Under the pieces are notes generated by a model, which was given only the letters and a program-made list of their open reading frames with translations, had not been told where the DNA came from and ran no database searches. Below, piece after piece: positions 1 to 11,530 of a stretch of DNA of 64,000 nucleotides. The stretch comes from Megaleporinus macrocephalus (taxonomy: Eukaryota; Chordata; Actinopteri; Characiformes; Anostomidae), in NCBI GenBank assembly GCA_021613375.1, contig CM038702.1:25050349-25114348 (forward strand). The letters run 5' to 3'. The number at the start of each line of letters is the position of its first letter. Position 1 is the stretch's first letter. A program made the position numbers and the translations under genes.

Positions 1-479
1 TTTCAACTACTTAGTGTACTGAATTAGTCACAGCACTACTTATTTATTTAGGCGTTTGTCTCCTGAGTGGTTACGATGCTCCATCTATCACTGCACTGTC
101 CTTCTCAAATTTACAGTGACCAACTCTAGCTGCTGCACTGGTAGTGTACTGAATGCTCAGATTATCCCAGGTACCTGCCATGGCTCGTGTTTCTGGAGGG
201 ATTCAATTGTGTGTGTGGGTGTGTGTGTGGTGGGGGTGGGGGGACGTTGTTGTGAGGGGGGACCAGGACCAAATCTCATTCACTTTTCATCTAAAGCATT
301 TCACTGTGGGCTATTCACACGCCACACGCACAACACTTTCAGACATGATGGGATTTCCAGCAACAGGTGTTCTTCTCCCCTCCAAATATGGCAAGGATAA
401 GAGAGATTATCAGCTTGTTGTTGCGCGTGGAGACACGCACACATACACGGCTCGGAACGCACAAACAACATTGATGATT
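1..479. other. Non-coding, nothing recognised
   Basis: No splice-bounded exon or recognisable protein is visible on either strand. A short GT-rich then G-rich stretch lies at about 207-262. The open frames here are short and resemble no family I know. Confidence 0.5.
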
Positions 480-790
480 ATTTATTCCCTTTGAAGCGTT
501 TCAGCCCAATCACGGAGAGGTACGAACAAAGGTTCAGTATCGCCGTTTGCTCTCCTGCAGAGAGATGCACCTAAGGCTTAATGATCCAATGAAATAAAGC
601 CTCTTCATTTAATTGCCTTTCATCTGCCAGCGGCGTGGTCGTTAACAATATGAATTCCATTTTAATGCTAATCAGACGGGCTGCTTTCGACCCAAAACCC
701 TTTCGCAAGCTGGGGATGAAAAAGGAGAGAAAAATAAAGGGCCAGGTGATCAAACTGCATCATGTTTAGTGATTATCGAGTGGCCTTTAT
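480..790. promoter_or_regulatory. Candidate conserved non-coding element
   Basis: This block has balanced, complex sequence without simple repeats, and holds many homeodomain-type cores (TTAAT, TAATTG, CTAATCA), a CAATC and a TGATTATCGA motif packed over about 300 bp. No long open frame crosses it. The texture is that of vertebrate developmental enhancers, but conservation cannot be judged from one sequence, so this is an inference from composition only. Confidence 0.3.
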
Positions 791-1924
791 TCTTCTCTCT
801 TTGCAGGCCTACATGTGGGCGGGCATCAATATAAAACAACTACAACTAGTAATAAAGACAAGCAGCCCTAATTTCTTGTCTACTAGCTCAGATGCTGGGA
901 CGTGTTTCTGTCCATAAGGTGTCACTGGAAGTGCAGGGGAGGAGACACCTTGTCCATTCAGGATGAATAATAATGGAGAGTATTACAGGCTGCTGGCACC
1001 TGGAAAGTACACAGGCATAGTGGGAGACTGCCCTCTGCTGGTGAAAACACTGAGCTTCCACAGTCACAATCCAAAGTATAGCATAATCCATGGGGTCTCA
1101 ATCCCAGACCTGGAGACCCTACGCTCTGCACATTGTGTTTTCAAAACTCTTCTCATCTGACTCAGAAAACGATGTTAATTCCAGGTTGAGTTTAATCAAC
1201 TGAACTCAATGATACGACACACAAAAATGTGCACAGTGAGTCTGTTTACTCTTTGCACTAACATGTTCTTTGTGTCCTAACTGTATCTGGATAAACTTTA
1301 GCCAGACAGACATTAAACTAAACTGCGTCTCCAGGGTCCATACGGGATCCGGTGAGGTTCATGAGGACACTTTTATCAGCCTTTACTGCATGAAGTACTA
1401 TTTTATCTATAAATCACTCTCTGGCCATTTGCCAGCTTACATCTCTTCTCTGATTTCAATAAATAACAATAATTATCAGGCTCGCTTTAGTGGCTGGAGC
1501 ACCTGTCAGGTACCTAGAGTTTTTAGTGAACTGGGAAAATCTGCTTTTGCAACAGTGCACCAGCAAGCTGGAATTCTCTACAGGAAACTCTGAAGCTCAG
1601 CTCGCTGGGATCACTGAACCATTTTAAACTTTTAGTTTCTGGTCAGAAAGCCTGTGATTGTTTTAAATGAATTTATCTTTCTATTATGATTTTAATTTTT
1701 ATCTTATTTGTTTATTTTTATGTATTACATTTATTTTATATTCTTTTATTAGATTTGTTCTATCGTGATAGTTTTAAATGACTATATTCTTTTATTAAAT
1801 TTTTCTAAAAAATTTTACATATATATTTTATTCATCTATATAAAATGTTTATTTTAAAATTTGTATTATATTTATTATTATTATTTTTGTTCATTTTGAT
1901 TTCAATCACTTAAAATGTAAATGC
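791..1924. other. Non-coding with a CTCF-like site
   Basis: No gene is supported. A sequence at 1027-1043 read on the minus strand (core CCAGCAGAGGGCAGT) fits the CTCF core consensus closely. The right-hand part, 1660-1900, is very AT-rich. Confidence 0.45.
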
Positions 1925-2000
1925 TTGGCTGCATTGCAAATGAGGGTCACCCCTCAATGTATTTCTGAGAAAAAATAAAGGTTAATTGATTGATTAATTA
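1925..2000 (+). mobile_element. Retroelement 3' tail remnant
   Basis: The segment contains a TGAGGGTCACCCCTCAATG core followed by AATAAAGGTTAATTGATTGATTAATTAA, here split for length: the first part is the core and the rest is an AT-rich ATTGATTG-type tail. Similar tails end many fish LINE and SINE copies. Only the tail is recognisable and the family is not assigned. Confidence 0.45.
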
Positions 2001-2742
2001 AAGGCTCAAACTCCAGCCTCACATGTTCTCCATCCTTTACTTGATTGTTTACTATTTGACCTGCCAGTAAGTGCTCTGCAGATTAGTGCTCCTTGCTCAT
2101 TTTTAAAATATTGGAGCAAGATTAGTCCTTTTTGTAAACAACATGTACATTTTTACAAATAGAACCTATCATTCAGGAACATTTACAATATTACAACTGA
2201 CCTTAGACAGATATAAGGGTTAATTGTAACAGTTGCACAGAAATATTTTAACAAAATTACATTCAAATTATAGTTAAAGCGAGTTAAAGCTAACCCTGCC
2301 ATGTTAAAATGACAAAAAAGTAATTGAAACAGTGCAGATGCAAATTTTGTAGACAGTAATCAATAAAAGCTTACAGCCTTTTGTAGTAAAACAACAATCT
2401 TCATGGTGAAGGTGAAAATACGATTTGCTGGGAAAAAAAATCCAGATAGAGGTGCAATGCAAATGTCAAAAAATGGCCAAAAACTAAATCTAATTTAATT
2501 ACATGAAAAAGCTGTTGCTGTTTCCAACTGTCTTTAACAGGTTACTGGTAACGGTTATATAAAGTGTATAGGGCCTACATGGCTCATGTTAGCTCTCAAC
2601 ATTGGGGTAAATATCACCTAAATATTGTTCAAGGAAACAGTTAACCAAGTAAACGTGACTGATCTGTTTTTGCCTCTATATTCATTTAAGCATAAAGTAG
2701 TCAGTCTTATTCTTATTGTCTTGTTGTCTTTATACATATTTT
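2001..2742. other. Non-coding, AT-rich, nothing recognised
   Basis: The sequence is AT-rich, has no exon-like frame and shows no repeat that I can name. Confidence 0.45.
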
Positions 2743-2885
2743 GATGTTGACCAGAGGAGGATGGGTTCCATTTTTCGAGTCTGGTTCCTCTTGAGGTTTC
2801 TTTCTCTTGATCTGCAGGAGTTTGTTCCTGCCACTGTCCTCTGGCTTGCTCACTGGGCGGTTGGACCTATAAATAATAGTGATTT
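2743..2885 (+). mobile_element. Fish retroelement tail (copy 1)
   Basis: The core motifs GACCAGAGGAGGATGGGTTC, GTCTGGTTCCTCTTGAGGTT, GGAGTTTGTTCCTGCCACTG and TCTGGCTTGCTCACTGGG occur in this order. The same ordered motifs recur at 61,340-61,510, where they are followed by a GTAAAAAGCGCTACAC-type ending. They are a familiar dispersed motif set of teleost genomes, probably the 3' region of a non-LTR element or a SINE built on it. The family name is not determined. Confidence 0.55.
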
Positions 2886-3884
2886 TGGTGTGTCATGATT
2901 TGCTTGTGTTTAAACAGTTAAGTGATTATTTGTTCTTTTTCACAGTCATCACCACTGATACTTGAATTAAGGGGGTCTTAATTGAAAACCTGCTATCATA
3001 ACATTATGGATCGTTACACCATACTTATATAACTACAGTTATGTCTGTAGAATTCCTATATGAATATTACAGACTGATGTGAGAGAGTACTACAGTTAAT
3101 GAAATAACTGAAGTTTGTGAGGAGGAATCTGCCTGAAGCTCCTTTCGATCTAACAGCCTATAAATCTCCATCTGCACCTTCCGTTTCTCATGAAGGATTT
3201 TTCACACCCCAGTAAGATTCCATCTCCTCCCTGTTTCTTAGTACTCACTCAGTCCTAACTCTGTTTATTAAGAGGGTCTAGCAGAAGCCTTACAGAACTC
3301 TCAGGGTTCTATCCACTCCTCCAATCATACTGCCTTTTCTCTCACTGCTACCACAGACTGAAGGCACAGTCCAAACAAATCCACATATTATTAAAGAACT
3401 AAAATACAATACTATTAAACTCTTGCATTTTTTATGTTTTACTATAAATTGGACATCTGCACATACGTCCAGGCCACAGAACATTATGGCGGGGGCTGCT
3501 GGAGATCAGCAGCACAAAAAAGTAAACGTCTGTTCTGGTTACTGAGAATTAAACCTTGAGAATGGAGAGGCTCTCACTGCAGACATTTACTTTACCCTCA
3601 TTTGCATACAGCAGGCTGGGAAGACATCTGTTCCTCACCACCACATTTCATAAACGTCTGCAAAGCACAGCCCAAATACTGAGTAATGAAAAATGGCTAC
3701 ACGCCAAGATTGTTATTGTGTATTTAGACTTTTCTATGTCGTCTGGTTTTAAGCAGAAGACATTGTGAAGAGCTGAGAGAGGAGAAAACAACGTTCAAGT
3801 AAGACATAAACTCACAAAATAAAGTAAACAGGCATCTAGGACACAGCTGTAAGATGCTATTCTGAGAACAAAAGTCTTAAGACA
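2886..3884. other. Non-coding, nothing recognised
   Basis: Only short open frames without recognisable products are present. No repeat structure is obvious. Confidence 0.4.
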
Positions 3885-4104
3885 TATTAATGTCATCAGT
3901 CCAGAGACAAACATGTGTTCAGTTTTTGTTGATTTTTTAATTTTTCTATATATCCTGTGAAGGTTTCAGAATGAATGGCCCAATATGAATTCTCCAAATC
4001 ACTTAGAATAAACCTCCTTTAATTCACTTGTACTGAACATTTTTGACTTCTACTGTAAAGTTACTACTTTGGAGATGTTTATTTTCTTTAGAGAGTGACA
4101 ATAT
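3885..4104. mobile_element. Inverted-repeat element, family A copy 1
   Basis: The left edge (ATGTCATCAGTCCAGAGACA) and the right edge (TTCTTTAGAGAGTGACAATA) are divergent inverted versions of one another. The interior carries the family motif GAATGGCCCAATATGAATTC. It is the most decayed and shortest of the full-span family A copies; the better ones lie at 28,779, 32,668, 61,867 and 62,137. Non-coding. Confidence 0.5.
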
Positions 4105-5757
4105 ATTCTCTACCTACTGCAGATGAAACAGTGGACCAACTAAACCTCCATGAAATATGAAAATAATAATAATAATAATGAAGATAATTGACGTGCTGTG
4201 GATGAAATACAGTTAGATTTCACACTAAGAAAGGCATAAAAACAGGAAAGATTTCTACGGTTCCACTGAACACACTCCCTAATATTGTTAAGAGAAGTAA
4301 CCATCAACTCTGCTGCTACAGTTCTCAGAACTGGAAAAAACTGTTTTTAAATGTTGCAGCAGTCACACTCTAAAGCACAATACAAAGCTAGGAAGCTGAC
4401 TTCAACTTTATCTACCTTTCAATGGTTGAAATGTCCAGTGAAGTGAGCTTTTAGATGTGTTTAGAACAAAGGAGGTTATCTTTGCATTAATTTCCTGTTT
4501 GGTGCAGCTTTGGTTTCAGAGTTGAGTTCAATAGTGATGGACATATGGTGGCAGATTAAACCATGACAGCGTAGCAACAGTGTACCAGCACTGGACGGCT
4601 ATCAAACCCCCATAATAGTACCTAAAAAATAAAAGAATGATCTTACTAAAGAAGTACTAAAGTACTAAATAAGCACATTCAGGCTTCTGTGCATGAATGC
4701 TACCAGCAAAACAGCTATGAGTGGGTGGTTGTAAGACTGAGTACCATTTTAGCCTCACCCCATGGTTGTACTTTCCATTATATTCAGCATGACCTCACTC
4801 AGAGAGGGGTATTTCAGTGCACATGGAATACATTCAACATTAACATCAAGGCTCATCATCCTAAAATCAGTATCTGACTAATGCTCCAGTGACGGAATGC
4901 AGTTAATCCTCAGAGCACTGTTCCAACATCTAGTGCAAAGTCTGTTACTGCAGCAAAGATGATCAAACCCCTAGTAGCATCGTTGGTTTCAGAAGAAGGG
5001 TTGAATGAGCTGGTCTCTACAAACTTGTGGACATGTTTGTAGGCGACTGACTTTCATTCCTTTAATCTGCCACTTGTAATGCTACATAAATTTTGGGTTC
5101 TGTAAACCATCATATTTATAGGCTTCAGTGACACCGTAATTATGTTTCCAAATTACCTATAATATATTCTCCCTTCAGCAAAACGCTTTATTACATTCTG
5201 AAAATGTGCTCCTGCTCAAGTCCCATCTGGATCAACAGGTACATCACACTCAGAGAAAAACAGCATTATTTATTATGGAATGAACAGAAAAGGGCATATT
5301 ACCATTTGCTTACAATTAAAAAATGCAGTCTGTGTTCACTTGGGGGCTCTACAGGCACAATACTAATAAATAATCTAACACTGTACCTTAGGCTATTCCA
5401 CAGCTTTCAAAATATCGCTGCTTCTTTGTCGGAGGCGGATGTAGAGGTCATGCCATATTTGGTGTAATATATATGTAATACATACATTAACGTTAAGTAC
5501 AATGATTTATATATTCACCAGCAGGGTTGTGTGATTATTGTCATATGGTCCAGAACACAGAAACACTACAGTTTATAATATCAATATATTATAGTCAGTT
5601 TTAACTGGAGGGCACAAAGATTATAAAATATTTACTATAACACAAAAAAAATTTATTTATATAAAAAATAATAATACTTACAATAACACATTTTAAATGT
5701 CCATATTTGTTTCATTATTTAACATGAAGAAATGAATAAATATATCTACAATTACAG
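4105..5757. other. Non-coding with a short AAT microsatellite
   Basis: A short AAT repeat lies at about 4161-4180. No exon or named repeat is otherwise seen. The region is AT-rich, with an A/T-dense patch at 5,460-5,760. Confidence 0.4.
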
Positions 5758-6080
5758 ACTGTGGTCCACTCACTGTCCATTCTGTTAGACATACATAGCT
5801 TGTTGGTCCACCATGTAGATGTAAAGTCAGAGACAGTAGCTCATCTGTTGCTGCACAGTTTGTGTTGGTCATCCTCTAGTCTTTCATCAGTGCTCACAGG
5901 ACGCTGCCCAGAGGAAACTGTTGGATAGATATTTCTGGTTGTTGGACCATTCTCAGTCCAGCAGTGACACTGAGGTGTTTAAATACTCCAGCAGCACTGA
6001 TGTGTCTAATCCACTCATACCAGCACAACACCCTGTCACCACAATGCTGAGAATAGTACCTGCTCTGTGGTGGTCCTGTG
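5758..6080. mobile_element. Dispersed repeat, family B, near-full copy
   Basis: The block runs from a GTGGTCCACTCACTGTCCAT start, through CAGCAGTGACACTGAGGTGT, to ACCTGCTCTGTGGTGGTCCT. A second, partial copy of its right half (ACCAGCACAACACACACTAA, TGCAGTACTGAGAATGACCC) lies at 31,312-31,410. This motif set is very common in otophysan fish DNA. No protein is encoded. It is probably a non-autonomous element, class unknown. Confidence 0.55.
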
Positions 6081-7504
6081 TTTACAAAGTGCATGTATAT
6101 AGTAAGTGAGGCTGATAAAGTGGACAGTACGCACAGATGCACAATAAAGGGCTCAGTGAGAGTAGAGGCCCAATCTCACCAGATAGAGGAGAAAAATAGC
6201 ACCCGTTGTCCCCCATCTCAGTTTACTGCAGCAATACGTCAAAAGTTACCAATGACTTTTTCTGTGGTCGTTGAGGGTTGTGCTGAAATAATGACTTATT
6301 TTCTCAACATGTGGACCGTTATGTCAAAAAAATAGCTTTCATTTTTGAACTAAACAAAAATCTACATCTGAACCGTGCGTGTGACAGCGTTTGCAAAACA
6401 GAGAGGGAGCGGCTCTTTAAGGCTGTGAATCACACCGAATGGAGACTGTTGATAAAGGTTAATTTGTTAGGCCAGACCACATACAAGCTGCAAGTTCAGC
6501 ATCAAAACATCACCTCTTTACTCGCCAAGAGCTTTTATTTATTTATTTATTTGTTTATTTTTGTTTGTTTGAGACGGCGGCAGTGGCCATAAAGGTCACT
6601 TGCCAATTGCTTCAGCCATCGTTGCGTTTACTGTTCTTTGCATTGGCTACCTGTTCTTAAAATAACTAACCAGGAGGAGCACCTTCAGCATGATTGACAG
6701 GAGGTCAGAAAACACTGCTGGGTCAAAGCTCCTTCATCCTTTCATGTCAGACCGAAGGCAGACTCTTGAAGTACACAGTGGTTTTACATATCCATGCAAC
6801 ACACATCGACATTTTTGATATACTGTAAAAACATTTCTTCATGTACCATCGATAATTTTAATTAATTTAGGTTTTAAAAATTAGACATTGTACATGTTGC
6901 ACATTTAATTAAACCTATTTTTGTAGATTATCACTGGCTTATTATGGGATGCTCCTTCAATTTTTAATAGAACCCTTTTTAGAAACCAAAGTAAATCAAA
7001 AATATTAAACCACACTGAGCTATAAGATATAGATAAACCAATGTCGACATTGCTTTCTGGCAAACAAGGTTGCCAGATACTCAGGACTAAATTTCTACAA
7101 AACCTAAGCTTTTTATTTGGCAGAATTTTCCATTCCACTTTATGAGAGTGTAACTGTAGCAGTGGAATGGGAAATTTGAATGAGCAGCCAATGTCAGCTT
7201 GGTTGAATTTCTAAAGTCAGGATGATAGTTTAGTTTGGTCAGGGCTGTAAAACACAACCACAAATAGAGATACCAGTAGTGGATAAAATAATGGAAACAC
7301 CATGACTTAGTACCTAATCTCCAGCTGTGTACATCGCTGAAGTATTATAACCTGATATGAATGTTCCATGTTCCAGTTTAGCCACTTCTCTGGTGGTACA
7401 GAGGGAAGGTCAAAGCCAGACCTGGAAAGTCTCTATAGGGGAGTTAATAGCTGTAGGGCTGAAAGGGGTTGAAACATTAAGGGGCTGGGTGGGGTTTTAT
7501 TAGG
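6081..7504. other. Non-coding, nothing recognised
   Basis: The stretch shows a TTTATTTATTTATTTG-type simple run at about 6,534-6,570 and otherwise unremarkable non-coding sequence. No exon with both splice sites and a recognisable product was found. Confidence 0.4.
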
Positions 7505-7665
7505 ATTTTGGCTTATGCGAGGATAGAAGGGAACGAGCTGGCAGATAAGGCAGTTAAATCAGCATTAAGAAGGCAGAAGAGATTTGAATTAGGACAAACA
7601 GAATATTAAAATATAAAAGACGGGGTGACTCGTCAGTGGAAGAGGGAACAGAAAGATGAGAACTG
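7505..7665 (+). pseudogene. Decayed LINE ORF2, RNase H region
   Basis: In one plus-strand frame the segment reads AYARIEGNELADKAV and continues to KRFELGQTE, then stops and shifts, and resumes as KDGVTRQWKREQKDE. The block around GNELADKA resembles the RNase H signature (HxGIxGNExADxxA) of LINEs such as the I clade, and the QW-containing block is typical of the segment after it. In-frame stops show it is dead. No flanking reverse transcriptase or target duplication was identified. Confidence 0.55.
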
Positions 7666-8025
7666 AAGCAGACTTCTTTTATTTGGCACTGCTCTGATTT
7701 GGCAAAACTTAATTTATTTTAAATAATGGGACTTTTTCTTCCATGTTAAAATGAAAATGAAACCCCTAACAACTGGCGGTGGAATCCAGTATGAATCCAA
7801 ATGATGGATCAACCAGCCCAGAGAGACTTCAGATATCAGAGCAAAAGTGCTATAAGTATGTTTAACTCTACATTTAGTGTACAAGCAATACAAGCGTTAT
7901 GTTTTTCTTATTTTTGTACATTTTAATTCTAGGTTTATTTAAATGTAATAATGTGTTTGACAGGTATATGTCATATAGTGAGAATAAAACATGATTTGAA
8001 GAGGAAATAAATCCCTTTTTGTAAT

Positions 8026-8492
8026 GTTTATGTCACGGACGGACAGGCTGAAGCCGGAGCAAAAGAGGCAGGGCAGACAAATGGCGGACTAAAACGCAAA
8101 CTTAAACAACAAACGTACTTTAAGAAAAATAGAAACAAAACACTAAATACAAAACCACAACTAAGCTAACAAAGAAAACGAGGGGTAAACAAAAGACAAA
8201 TAATAAAAGGACATGCAAAGGAACACAACTAGGCAAAACATCGAAGACAGGCCAACAATGACCGATAACATAAGGTAGCAAACACAGGGTATATAACAAG
8301 ACAGGGAATACGAGACACCTGGACACAGGAAGGGTTACAGATACAAACCAGGTGGGGGGCGGAGACATGAGGAGCACATGACCAAAACACAGAACCACAT
8401 GGTGAAGACCGTAAACACAAGCACATGACTACAAACAGGAATGTAAACAAACAGGTGAGGACGAGGGAAACAGGGCAGGACGTGACAGTTTA
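8026..8492. mobile_element. Probable solo LTR with 5-bp target duplication
   Basis: An element of 457 bp (8031-8487) begins TGTCACG and ends CGTGACA, so it has TG...CA ends within a 7-bp inverted repeat. It is flanked on both sides by GTTTA (8026-8030 and 8488-8492). TG...CA ends with a 5-bp duplication are the hallmark of an LTR left by recombination between two LTRs. The minus strand has a TTATATACCC motif that could be its TATA box, which suggests minus orientation. No gag or pol lies nearby. A non-autonomous DNA element with similar ends is the alternative. Confidence 0.6.
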
Positions 8493-9972
8493 GAAAAAGA
8501 CTGCTAAGAAGGGAAGATATTTACCTATTTATCTATTTATCAGTTGCTGTGTGGTTCAGAAAAGCATTTGAAAACACGTTTTCAGACCACCAGCCCAAGT
8601 CCGATTTTTGATATATCCATATTGTACACAGATATTTTTAATAGTCCGGACAGCAAACCACACATTTTTGGAATAGCAGGGTTTATGCTTATTTAAAACA
8701 TAGTGTTTATACTTTTCTACCGTTTTACTTATATTGCTGTGTAAAGCACAAGCACAAGCTTTTCCTTGTGGCAACCCAGTATTAGTTATCATCTGATACC
8801 TGCTTTGACTACTTCATTAAATTAAATCAAGATTGCTGCTAAAGGAATGTAATAAATGTAATAAATTCATACAATGTCTGGGGAGTCTAAGAGAAATATG
8901 ATCTACTTCTTTCACAATAAGATATTTATGCTACTCTGTATTCTATTTATGCTTATTTACATCTGGTCTAATGATATCTGGTGTTCTTACTGGTGATAAC
9001 TACATTTATTTCTATATATAGTTATTGTTATTATTATTATTATAAACAGAGCACTGGCATTGGATCAGTTCTAAAGCAGATATCAGAATTTATGTTTGGA
9101 GAAAAAAAGTGTGTCCTTACAGTTGTATGTAAAAACACCCCCCGTTAAAATATTCTCTACAGAAAATACACACACATACTACATTACACACTATTTCTAA
9201 TGCTGATTTTTACATATTTGAGGAAAAAATAAGGTATAACATACAACATTTTATTAATTTTCCCTCGACACGTTAAATTTAGAAAATAAAGTGAAACTGT
9301 AACCATGTTTAAATGTGTAGAACTGTGTTCTCTGTATTTGATGTGTAACTTATTTTCCTGCCATTTGGCCAGGGATGCGTAATTCCTTGCATAAGATTGT
9401 AGTAATATATTACATAGCATGCAGTTCACAGTATTCCATTCTGAAAGACAGCTTTGCTTGTATTGCAACACATTTCAGAACTTTTTCTATTTCAAGCGCA
9501 AATTTGAAAATGCTAATTGGGTATTTACAATTTGATTTCCTTTCTGAGAACCCATTATTATACATCATTTAAATTCATACGCAAACTGTGTATTTGGCTT
9601 TCTGTGTGTAAAGGTTAATATGCAAAAGCTGGTATGGACTTCATTTTCACTGTCTTACTGTTCTGAGTGATTAAAAAAGGAGAAACAATCCCATTTGTTG
9701 TAACTGCATCTCCTCATCATCACACTCCAACTTACCAAAATGAAAATGTACTTCCAGTCCAGCTCACAACTGCAGTTTCACTCTCAGCTAGGCTTCTTAT
9801 CAAAGTCTGTGGGGGGAACGTCAGGAGGAACTTTTCAGTGGCGAACGTGTTTTAAGTGTCAAACTTTGGCAATGCTGGAGCTTTAGCAACCATTTTAGCA
9901 TTTAGCATGAAGCTTTAGCATTTTAACACTCGCCACCAGCGTGGCAGTGATTCATGACTGACTCCACCAACC
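8493..9972. other. Non-coding, AT-rich
   Basis: No exon-like frame or named repeat is visible. A short TTATTATTATTA run lies at about 9,025-9,042. Confidence 0.4.
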
Positions 9973-10419
9973 TTAGTGACACAGTGACAGGTTTCAGGCA
10001 GAGGCTCACAAGACCGTCAGAGGACTTGTAGGTCAATGATGGATATTTTTTTATTAGGGAGGCGCAGTGTTTATGAACTCTGGTTCTGGAGGAGCTAGAT
10101 AATACGATCATTTTGAAAAAAACAGGCCGCCCGTTTTATATACAGCCCTTGACTGTTTCTAACGGGTGTGTTAAAACAGTTAAAGCACTAAACAGGCAGG
10201 GCAGAGCCTCCGGACACAGTGTCTCTAACCTCTGTGTTTGTGACAGCCACAAGCTCTCCTAGGCGGTCAAGGATCACTTCCACACAAGACAACAACTTGT
10301 AAAAACTGCTGACTGTTGTAGTGTTTGTGTGGGACCAAGGAAGGCACTAAAAAGTGCAGGACAATGTTTCTCCAACAGTCCTGAGAGCCTCTGCCTGAAA
10401 CCTGTCACTGTGTCACTAA
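9973..10419. repeat. Perfect 35-bp inverted repeat with 377-bp loop
   Basis: The left arm at 9973-10007 (begins TTAGTGACACAGTGACAGG) is matched exactly in reverse complement by 10385-10419. Similarity beyond the perfect part (CCAA before the left arm, its complement after the right arm) suggests longer, older arms. The loop has no coding frame. It could be the termini of a MITE or a young palindromic duplication. Confidence 0.7.
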
Positions 10420-11319
10420 CATTGGTGCTTGTGTAGTCTCAAGAATCACTTTGAACAGAATAACCTTTAGCCTGTTTAGCCAGTCACATTAAGATGTCAC
10501 TAGCAGAGGCTGCTACTGCCAAAGTTTACACTTCTCACTTCCTTTTACCCATCTGCTGCATTCTGAAGCTCATCGGAAGGTGGTATATACCAGATGGTTA
10601 ACTGGTAAATATGACTGCACTCTGGGGGGGTGCTTATTTATAGATGTGCCCACAGGATAAAAAGCATGGAGGTCCAGAGAATACTTACCTTGCTTTTTAT
10701 ATGCTGTGTTAAAAACCACATAGATCTCATCAAAGCAAGTCGGTTATACATTTTTACACACTGATTACAAGCTTGGCAAAAGGTCAAAGTTTGCGTTATA
10801 TGTCACAACTTTCAATCTAGAATCCCGAGTTTATACGACTGTTATTTGAGCACAATCTACAAACGGAAAGATGAGTATTCCCCAGTTTCTGACACCATCT
10901 CAAAGCAGCCTTAAGAAGCTCAAACCTGCCTTAAAAAGCTCCTCCCAACATTACCTACACAGTCTCTGACTGACAGGAAGCCTTGTTGACAGTAAACATG
11001 CAAACGCAAACAGGTTTGACAGACTTGTTTAGAGTTTGACAGCATTGTCATGTCATTGCTGCACTTTCCAGTGACGACATGGGCGCTTAATTAAAAGGTA
11101 CCTGCCTCAGTTCTGTATTTATATACAGATGATAAAAGTACGGCTATATGCTTTAAAAGGATATCAAAATACTCAAAACAGCCGGCATCTCCATACAGCA
11201 CTTACGAGCACAGTCCTTTTCACAGCTAATACAACCATTTCACAAGATTTTAACACTGTGACTACCATGAACCTCAGGTGATTCGCCTCAGAGTACACTG
11301 CAAACACAGTTACGTTGTG
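10420..11319. other. Non-coding, nothing recognised
   Basis: No coding exon or identifiable element was found here. Confidence 0.4.
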
Positions 11320-11530
11320 ACAGTCTATTGTTTTGGTGCCCAAAATGGTGTCTCACAAATAAAATGTAATTCCTTAGAAAGTTGTGATGACATAGTGTCA
11401 CAACCTTCTAGAGTTCTTCATGTGTTCTATTACACCTGCATGGAGCTGTTGTGACAACCAACTTTTGACAACGTTGTAGCGACACAGAAAGAAAACAGAC
11501 AACATTGTGACAACGTGTTCACTGGGTAGT
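11320..11530. mobile_element. AACGTTGT-rich dispersed repeat fragment
   Basis: The motifs TTGTGACAACC, GACAACGTTGTAGCGACAC and GTGACAACGTGTTCACTGGGTA recur over 200 bp. A related fragment with ACCCAGCAAACACAATGTTG, in the opposite orientation, lies at 27,945-28,010. The shared ACCCAG / CTGGGTA end suggests a terminal motif of a small DNA element. The family is not known to me. Confidence 0.4.

Noticed and set aside
8120..8450. Two hydrophobic open frames on the minus strand
   Set aside because: They lie wholly inside the probable solo LTR, have no recognisable relatives, and look like chance frames in T-rich sequence.
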